Origin: CAYNRQ01 sp964399875
GTDB lineage: Archaea; Aenigmatarchaeota; Aenigmatarchaeia; QMZP01
Direction: 5' to 3'
DNA: 18,517 bases
NCBI GenBank assembly: GCA_964399875.1
Contig: CAYNRQ010000017.1
Span: 1-18,517 of the forward strand
Each line of letters opens with the position of its first letter. The stretch's first letter is position 1. Below are positions 14,172 through 18,517 of this stretch, piece after piece. The position numbers and the translations under genes are program-made. Under the pieces are notes generated by a model. That model ran no database searches and was not told the DNA's origin. It saw only the letters and a list, made by a program, of their open reading frames with translations.

Positions 14172-15176
14172 ATGAAAGCAAGCGCGATCGCAAATGCAAA
14201 TATTGCATTAGTAAAGTATTGGGGTAAAAGAAACAAGGAGTTGATGCTGCCTCAGACAGGCAGTGTTAGCATGACAACTGAAGGTTTGCAGGCACATACA
14301 ACAGTGGAGTTTGATGCCAAGTACCCGGAAGATATTCTGGTCGTTAATGGAAAGGAATCCAAGAAGGGTGATGAGGAATATGATGATTACGTAGGACTTT
14401 TTTTAAAGGTAGTCAGGGAAAAAACAGGCAAGGACATCAAGGCCAAAATCGTGAGTAACAATAACTTCCCTACAGCAGCGGGTCTTGCAAGCTCTGCAGC
14501 AGGCTTTGCTGCACTGGCTGCGGCTGTCAACAAGGCGCTGAACATGGGCCTTGGAGAAAAAGAGCTCAGCATGCTTGCAAGAAGGGGTTCAGGTTCAGCT
14601 GCAAGGAGCATCCACGGCGGATTTGTTGAGTGGAAAAGAGGCGAAAAAGAAGATGGTTCGGACTGCTTTGCAGAACAGCTGTTCCCACCGGAACACTGGC
14701 CTGATTTCAGGATGGTTATTGCTGTCACAAGCAAAAAGGACAAGAAAGTAAAGAGCAGGGCAGGCATGAAGCAGAGTGTTGCAAATTCTCCTTATTATGC
14801 TGCATGGAGGGATGATGTTGTTCCTAAACACATAGAGATAATGAAAAAGGCCATTGCCGAGAAGGATTTCTCCACCCTGGGGCAAATAGCCCAATCTAAT
14901 GCCCTTATGATGCACGCAGTGGCCATAGCAACCACGCCTCCAGTCATATACTGGAATGCGGGAACCATGGATATAATACATGCTGTTATGGACTGGAGAG
15001 ACCAGGGCCTTGAGTGTTATTTCACAATAGACGGGGGGCCTCAGGTCAAAATCCTCTGTCTGGAAAAGGATGCGGAAGAGGTCAAGAGGAGACTGAAGGA
15101 ATTCGAGAAAGTGGAAGACATGATAGTAACAAGGCCTGGTAGCGGAGCAAAGATAGTAGAAGATCACTTGTTTTGA
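14172..15176 (+). CDS. mvaD: Diphosphomevalonate decarboxylase (GHMP kinase superfamily)
   Basis: A 334-aa enzyme that uses ATP to decarboxylate mevalonate 5-diphosphate to isopentenyl diphosphate, in the cytosol. The N-terminus ANANIALVKYWGKRNKELMLP is the family signature (N10, K15, Y16, W17, K19). The nucleotide loop is PTAAGLASSAAG (100-111). RRGSGSAARSIHGGFVEW is the conserved Ser/Arg segment, and IDGGPQ with D287 matches the catalytic Asp region. Length is typical. It opens a tight operon with an IPP-isomerase-like protein 4 nt downstream. Related archaeal enzymes act on mevalonate 5-phosphate or are mevalonate 3-kinases. The full signature favours a decarboxylase, but the choice between mono- and diphosphate substrate is not certain from sequence alone. 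Confidence 0.88.
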   Translation: MKASAIANANIALVKYWGKRNKELMLPQTGSVSMTTEGLQAHTTVEFDAKYPEDILVVNGKESKKGDEEYDDYVGLFLKVVREKTGKDIKAKIVSNNNFPTAAGLASSAAGFAALAAAVNKALNMGLGEKELSMLARRGSGSAARSIHGGFVEWKRGEKEDGSDCFAEQLFPPEHWPDFRMVIAVTSKKDKKVKSRAGMKQSVANSPYYAAWRDDVVPKHIEIMKKAIAEKDFSTLGQIAQSNALMMHAVAIATTPPVIYWNAGTMDIIHAVMDWRDQGLECYFTIDGGPQVKILCLEKDAEEVKRRLKEFEKVEDMIVTRPGSGAKIVEDHLF

Positions 15177-15180
15177 TTTT

Positions 15181-15681
15181 ATGGCAGAAATATTTGACAT
15201 AGTGGATGAGAATGACAGGGTTATTGGAAGGGCCACGAGGGAGGAATGCCACTCCAATCCTGATTTGATGCATAGGAGTATATGTATTCTTATTTTTAAT
15301 TCCAAAGGGGATCTCCTGCTGCAGAAAAGAAGCATGAAAAAAGACCTTAACCCCGGCAAGTGGACAACCTCTGTATCAGGTCATGTGAAATCAGGAAATA
15401 ATTATGAAGAGGCAGCAAAAAGGGAGCTTGAGGAGGAGCTTGGGATAAGCCTGCCAATGGAAAAACTGTTTGTTGTTGATTTAAGATTGAAGCAGGAATC
15501 AGAAATGTCCATGGTTTTCAGGGCAAAAAGCAACGGGCCTTTCAAACCAGACCCAGAAGAGGTTGATGAAGTCAGGTTTTTTTCTATTGAAGAGATAAAA
15601 AGAATGCTGCAGGAAAAGTCAGGCATGCTCACACCTTGTTGCAGGATTGTTCTGAAGGGGTATTTTAAAAGATTCCCATGA
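15181..15681 (+). CDS. Type 1 IPP isomerase-like Nudix protein
   Basis: A 166-aa Nudix-fold protein, between the decarboxylase and another Nudix gene. Type 1 isopentenyl-diphosphate isomerase converts IPP to DMAPP, the expected next step. Supporting residues are H24 and H31, the TSVSGH strand with H68, the pair E106/E108 in ESEMSMVF (aligning with the ExE of E. coli Idi, ENEVCPVF), and the Nudix helix RELEEELGI (81-89). However, the position of the catalytic cysteine (Idi C67, NSVCGH) holds S66, and the first Nudix Glu is Asn. The opening MAEIFDIVDENDRVIG also resembles YfcD-type Nudix hydrolases. Isomerase is favoured by context; a related hydrolase is the alternative. Its stop overlaps the next start as ATGA. 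Confidence 0.7.
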   Translation: MAEIFDIVDENDRVIGRATREECHSNPDLMHRSICILIFNSKGDLLLQKRSMKKDLNPGKWTTSVSGHVKSGNNYEEAAKRELEEELGISLPMEKLFVVDLRLKQESEMSMVFRAKSNGPFKPDPEEVDEVRFFSIEEIKRMLQEKSGMLTPCCRIVLKGYFKRFP

Positions 15682-16082
15682 AAGTGGAAGACACCGTGAC
15701 CATAGTTGTAGAAAAGGATGGCAGGTTTCTGCTAATAAGAAAGGCAAGAGGTAGAGCAGACGCAGGGGACTGGGCCTTTCCAGGAGGCCACGTAGATGAG
15801 GGTGAATCCCTGCTGGATGCCATGAAAAGGGAAACCATGGAAGAGATTGGCGATGGGGCTGAGATATCAGAGCATGAGCCGTTTTTTAGTTTTATGCATG
15901 ATGTGCCAAAATCCAGCAAGTTCCATAAACACATGTGCCATGCCTTTAAAGGAAGATTAACAGGCGAGATAAAACCAGGGGATGATGCTGAGGCCTTTGC
16001 CTGGTTTACTAAAGATGAAATCTTAAATAACCCTAAAGTACAAGATTTTGTAAAAACAATAATCAAGAAGATGTTCCCATGA
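15678..16082 (+). CDS. Nudix hydrolase
   Basis: A 134-aa Nudix hydrolase with a complete Nudix box, GHVDEGESLLDAMKRETMEEIGD (split here as G-x5-E-x7-RETMEE-x-G), binding Mg2+ through the Glu cluster. The fold is otherwise minimal. Substrates of such small enzymes range from 8-oxo-dGTP to ADP-ribose or isoprenoid diphosphates and cannot be read from the sequence. The ATGA overlaps on both sides tie its expression to the isomerase-like protein and the HAD phosphatase. This raises the possibility that it acts on isoprenoid or mevalonate-pathway phosphates, but housekeeping of nucleotides is as likely. Confidence 0.87.
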   Translation: MKVEDTVTIVVEKDGRFLLIRKARGRADAGDWAFPGGHVDEGESLLDAMKRETMEEIGDGAEISEHEPFFSFMHDVPKSSKFHKHMCHAFKGRLTGEIKPGDDAEAFAWFTKDEILNNPKVQDFVKTIIKKMFP

Positions 16083-16840
16083 ACATAAAGATACTGGCCC
16101 TGGATTTTGACGGCACTGTTTTTGATACGGCATATGAATGTTATGTAGCGGCCTTAAAGACATTTAATAAGATGGGTGAAGAGCTTGAAGACAAACCGGA
16201 CATTCTGGAGAAATTCATGAAGGCCAGGGTTTTTGTGAAGGCTGCAGGTGATTTTTATCTGGTGCTTAAGGCCATAAAGGAAGGATCTCTGGATTTTGAT
16301 AAATTAACACAGGAAGAATTCAATCAGAAAAACAAGGAATTGGATAAAATGGGGGGAGAATTTTCAAGGCTCTTTTATCAAATAAGAGATGGGATGAGGA
16401 AAGATGATTTTGATGGGTGGATAAAATTGCACAGGGAGTGTCAGGGAGCCAGGGAAACCCTGAAACAACTGTCCAGAGATTACAGGATTGTTGTTACAAC
16501 AACAAATGACAAAAAGTCAATATCCATTTTCATGGGTTTGCTGGGAGTAAAGGTTGACAGCATTCTGGATAAGTCTGTAAGCATGGATAAGAGAGTCCAC
16601 ATACAAATAATCATGGATAAATACAAGGCAAAACCAGAAGAGGTGTTGTTTATTGATGACATACTGGAGCACATTCTGGCAGTAAAGAAGACCGGCATTA
16701 ACACCGTAATGGCCGGGTGGGGTTATTCTAATCAACAGCAAAGAGGAGAGGCCAGAGAAAAGGGAATAAGGGTTCTGGAAAGCATAAAGGATCTGCCTGG
16801 GTTCTTGGCTGCTAAACCTGCAGTTCAAGAAGATAACTAA
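16079..16840 (+). CDS. HAD-superfamily phosphatase
   Basis: A 253-aa HAD hydrolase. Motif I is DFDGT with nucleophile D9 and acid/base D11. Motif II is the Thr-rich strand RIVVTTTND, and a Lys-rich segment (LDKSVSMDKRVH) may give motif III. Motif IV is VLFIDDILEHILAVKKTG, with paired Asp for Mg2+. A helical cap of about 110 residues lies between motifs I and II (C1 type, phosphoglycolate phosphatase-like). Substrate is unknown. It is the last gene of the coupled mevalonate operon (ATGA overlap upstream). Its last 29 bases overlap the end of a convergent regulator fragment, whose reading frame is a remnant. Confidence 0.85.
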   Translation: MNIKILALDFDGTVFDTAYECYVAALKTFNKMGEELEDKPDILEKFMKARVFVKAAGDFYLVLKAIKEGSLDFDKLTQEEFNQKNKELDKMGGEFSRLFYQIRDGMRKDDFDGWIKLHRECQGARETLKQLSRDYRIVVTTTNDKKSISIFMGLLGVKVDSILDKSVSMDKRVHIQIIMDKYKAKPEEVLFIDDILEHILAVKKTGINTVMAGWGYSNQQQRGEAREKGIRVLESIKDLPGFLAAKPAVQEDN

Positions 16841-17051
16841 TAACATCTGTGCTTCTTATCGGTTCCCCCTTTTCCCATTGTTCATCAAATATTTCTCTGT
16901 ACTTTCCGGCTTCATCCGGATTCCAGACTGTTACATTATGTGCGATCTTGCTTTTCTGGTCTTTGTCTCTGACAGAAAAAACAACGCCAACATCACCAAC
17001 CAGAGCAGCCAGCTTCATTCTTGGGTCCTGGTTTCCCAGCCTTATCTCAAA
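16812..17051 (-). pseudogene. 5'-truncated TrmB/PLD-like regulator fragment
   Basis: The minus strand has an open frame reading PFEIRLGNQDPRMKLAALVG, continuing with VGVVFSVRD, HNVTVWNPDEAGKYREIFDEQ and WEKGEPI. The ending 'NVTVWNP...F-x-x-x-WEKGEPI' resembles the C-terminal sensor part of archaeal TrmB-family regulators, where a displayed 'FEELWEKAEPI'-type helix is common. The frame runs upstream only to the left edge of repeat element B, where TAA occurs, so the N-terminal winged helix and most of the sensor domain are missing. An ATG at 17018 could start a 68-aa peptide. The simplest reading is that element B replaced or deleted the front of the gene. Identification is from memory of the family. 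Confidence 0.5.
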
Positions 17052-17221
17052 CGGTTAATTGATTAGCTCCTTACCACCAGTCATACACAATTGGTTAATA
17101 AGACTGATGGGATGCGGAGCTCCTGGTTAATTGTTTGAGAGTAATTCCGCATAGTGACTGGTGACTGTTAGCGATTGCCTTGTTTGGAACCACCGGTCAG
17201 AGACCAGTGGAATTCTGATTT
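17045..17221 (+). repeat. Structured repeat element, copy B (complete)
   Basis: About 177 bp, noncoding. The left edge is set by identity with copy C and the right edge by ATTCTGATTT shared with copy A. Possible pairings are TCTCAAAC (17045-17052) with GTTTGAGA (17133-17140); AGCTCC (17065-17070) with GGAGCT (17116-17121); CACCAGTCA (17075-17083) with TGACTGGTG (17155-17163); ATGCGGAG (17112-17119) with TTCCGCAT (17145-17152); and hairpin CCACCGGTC (17190-17198) / GACCAGTGG (17202-17210). GGTTAA occurs three times. The first two pairings compete with the fourth, so the RNA or DNA could switch. No terminal inverted repeats or target duplications are visible. Confidence 0.75.
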
Positions 17222-17452
17222 CAACTTGTGCTATCTGATGCAACTGGTTACTCCAGTAGCTATGCAAGCAGGTACTACATGCAGAGAATGCATAGTGAGC
17301 ATGGAAAGAGGGGTTATATAAAGGCGAGCTTATCAGTTAGCACCGCTAACCAATGTGTAATAACAGCCAAGACAAGGCTTGGGCCTAGGAACGATAACAT
17401 AGACTTTGAATGTGATGTTTTCTACACGACCAATTATAATATAACTTTTTAA
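17222..17452 (+). pseudogene. Fragment of a DDE transposase
   Basis: An open frame starting directly at the right edge of element B reads QLVLSDATGYSSSYASRYYM, then GYIKASLSVSTANQCVITAK and RLGPRNDNIDFE, ending at TAA. SDATGY is the segment around the first catalytic Asp of IS4/IS5-type DDE transposases, followed by the usual beta strands and 'G-P-x-N-D' region. The N-terminal helix-turn-helix part and the second Asp and Glu are missing, and an in-frame TGA lies at 17216 inside the element. A GTG at 17228 is available, but a functional product is unlikely. It is a relic and the region between it and the kinase serves as promoter DNA. Confidence 0.62.
17434..17443 (+). promoter_or_regulatory. 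TATA box of mevalonate kinase
   Basis: TTATAATATA lies about 36 nt before the ATG at 17475, predicting a start near 17465. It lies within the last codons of the transposase relic, so the kinase promoter sits in former mobile-element DNA. Confidence 0.5.
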
Positions 17453-17474
17453 GTGTTTTCTGCAAAGTTTTATT

Positions 17475-18407
17475 ATGGTTTCGGAAGGGCATGGCTTCGG
17501 GAAGGTTATTTTGTTCGGAGAGCATTTTGTGGTTTATGGCCTGCCTGGCATAGCTTCTGCTTTGGGAGATAAGACCACTGCAATAGTGGAACCGGCAGAG
17601 AAAACAGAGATTGTGGATAACAGACCTGAGACCCCTGGTTACAAGGAGAAAAAGGCCGGGCAGATGAAAGAGTCCATGGAATTTATATGGAAGGCCTCTG
17701 GTGTGGATCCTGAGAAGACTCCGGTTAAGATTACCCTGGCTGGGAATCTGATAGCAACGAGCGGGACAGGTGCTTCCGCGGCTTCATGTGCTGCCATAGC
17801 AAGGGCCCTGAATCGGCATTTCAATCTTTGTTTTGATGATGATAAGATCAATCAGATAGCTTATGAAGGGGAAAAGGGCTATCATGGAACCCCGTCTGGC
17901 ATTGATAACTCCTGCGCCACATTTGGCGGCCTGATCTGGTTTGAGAAGAATTTAGAGGGCGGGCCCAATAAAATAGAAAAGATAAGGGCAGGGAAAAAGA
18001 TAGAAATAGTTGAGATTAATTCTGGCATGACAGCTGATACCAAAGAGGTTGTAGCTGATGTTAAGAAAAAGAAAGGAGAAAATCCGGATGAGTTTGAAAA
18101 GATATTTTCTGATTACAGGGATGTTGTGAATGAGGCCAGGAAGGCCCTTGAAGATGGGGGTACAGAAAAGATTGGTCAACTGATGGACAGAAACCAGGAG
18201 CTTTTAAGGAAGATCGGGGTCTCTAATGATAAGATAGAAGAGATCATAAGAATGGCTAAAGAGAATGGAGCCATAGGTGCAAAGCTGACAGGGACAGGCC
18301 GGGGCGGGTATGTTATTGCGCTGACACCAGGCCGGGATTTGCAGGAAAAGGTTGCTAAGAGTATGGAAGGTGCTGGTTTTATGGTTTTGAGAACTACTAT
18401 TGGTTAA
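17475..18407 (+). CDS. mvk: Mevalonate kinase (GHMP kinase)
   Basis: A 310-aa enzyme that phosphorylates mevalonate to mevalonate 5-phosphate. GKVILFGEHFVVYGLPGIAS (residues 9-28) is the N-terminal signature with K10 and E16. The nucleotide loop is SGTGASAAS (96-104), a variant of the usual GLGSSAA. GTPSGIDN (138-145) has the catalytic base D144. The C-terminal GHMP motif KLTGTGRGGYVIAL differs from the common KLTGAGGGGC. Length is normal. It stands outside the decarboxylase operon, behind an insertion scar, and is flanked by same-orientation copies of the repeat element (B upstream, C downstream). Confidence 0.88.
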   Translation: MVSEGHGFGKVILFGEHFVVYGLPGIASALGDKTTAIVEPAEKTEIVDNRPETPGYKEKKAGQMKESMEFIWKASGVDPEKTPVKITLAGNLIATSGTGASAASCAAIARALNRHFNLCFDDDKINQIAYEGEKGYHGTPSGIDNSCATFGGLIWFEKNLEGGPNKIEKIRAGKKIEIVEINSGMTADTKEVVADVKKKKGENPDEFEKIFSDYRDVVNEARKALEDGGTEKIGQLMDRNQELLRKIGVSNDKIEEIIRMAKENGAIGAKLTGTGRGGYVIALTPGRDLQEKVAKSMEGAGFMVLRTTIG

Positions 18408-18421
18408 ATAAGTATTTAACT

Positions 18422-18434
18422 CTGGAAATTCCAG
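18422..18434. repeat. Short perfect palindrome after mevalonate kinase
   Basis: CTGGAA-A-TTCCAG begins 15 bp after the kinase stop codon. No T run follows, so a terminator is not supported; a protein-binding site or chance are both possible. Confidence 0.35.
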
Positions 18435-18465
18435 TAACATTTCAGTTATATCCAGGGGCTGAATT

Positions 18466-18517
18466 TCTCAAACGGTTAATTGATTAGCTCCTTACCACCA
18501 GTCACACACAATTGGTT
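18466..18517 (+). repeat. Structured repeat element, copy C (cut by window end)
   Basis: The last 52 bases match the first 52 of copy B (17045-17096) at all but one position, in the same orientation. The match starts abruptly at TCTCAAAC, which fixes the left boundary of the family. The rest lies beyond the window. Confidence 0.8.

Noticed and set aside
14595..15359. Long minus-strand open frame (254 aa)
   Set aside because: It lies antisense to the clear decarboxylase and isomerase-like genes and has no family-like motifs.
17045..17221. Element B as a classical MITE
   Set aside because: Its ends (TCTCAAAC and CTGATTT) are not inverted repeats of one another and no target-site duplication is visible. 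A nonautonomous element of another kind remains possible.
802..18517. Repeat copies as a CRISPR array
   Set aside because: Copies are long, dispersed over many kilobases and not separated by uniform spacers; no cas genes are seen.

Overview
The window looks like part of an archaeal chromosome. It shows archaeal TATA boxes 25-35 nt upstream of short-leader genes, two tRNA genes interrupted by putative introns, mevalonate-pathway genes, class III (type IV pilin) signal peptides with Q+1/E+5, KaiC-type and ArlJ/TadC-type proteins, and almost no Shine-Dalgarno sequences. The protein styles (compact operons with ATGA overlaps, large N-glycosylation-rich VWA surface protein, class III pilins) resemble DPANN or Altiarchaeota-like genomes. 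That placement is an inference; no rRNA is present to settle it.

Layout. (1) 1-764: tail of an unknown gene, then a KaiC-like ATPase. (2) 765-986: a structured repeat element (copy A) with no gene; its right edge merges with the TATA box of the next operon. (3) 987-11450, plus strand: a type IV pilus/secretion operon with a 1401-aa VWA surface protein, two further membrane-anchored extracellular proteins, a Lys-rich winged-helix protein, a TadA/VirB11-type ATPase, a puzzling 220-bp interval, and two ArlJ/TadC-type membrane platform proteins. (4) 11528-12881: a class III pilin (+) converging on a second class III pilin-like gene followed by a small conserved-looking protein (both -). (5) 12925-13450: tRNA-Trp (-) with a ~59-nt intron and tRNA-Thr (+) with a ~19-nt insertion in its D-loop that fits a bulge-helix-bulge intron. 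(6) 13498-14102: an unrecognised gene broken by a -1 frameshift in an A5 run. It shares one nearly palindromic TATA box with the divergent mevalonate operon. (7) 14172-16840: diphosphomevalonate decarboxylase, IPP-isomerase-like Nudix protein, second Nudix hydrolase and HAD phosphatase, tightly coupled. (8) 16812-17452: a scar made of a 5'-truncated TrmB/PLD-like regulator fragment, repeat element copy B, and a truncated DDE transposase. (9) 17475-18407: mevalonate kinase, followed by the start of element copy C at the window edge.

The pilus genes form one coherent machine: ATPase, membrane platform, pilins, and a very large VWA protein that could be an adhesin. The mevalonate genes supply two or three steps of isoprenoid precursor synthesis; phosphomevalonate kinase, or the enzymes of an alternative branch, are not in the window. 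The most unusual items are the three-copy structured element that flanks mevalonate kinase and touches two promoters or gene remnants, the D-loop intron of tRNA-Thr, the frameshifted gene, and the VWA domain split by about 480 residues.
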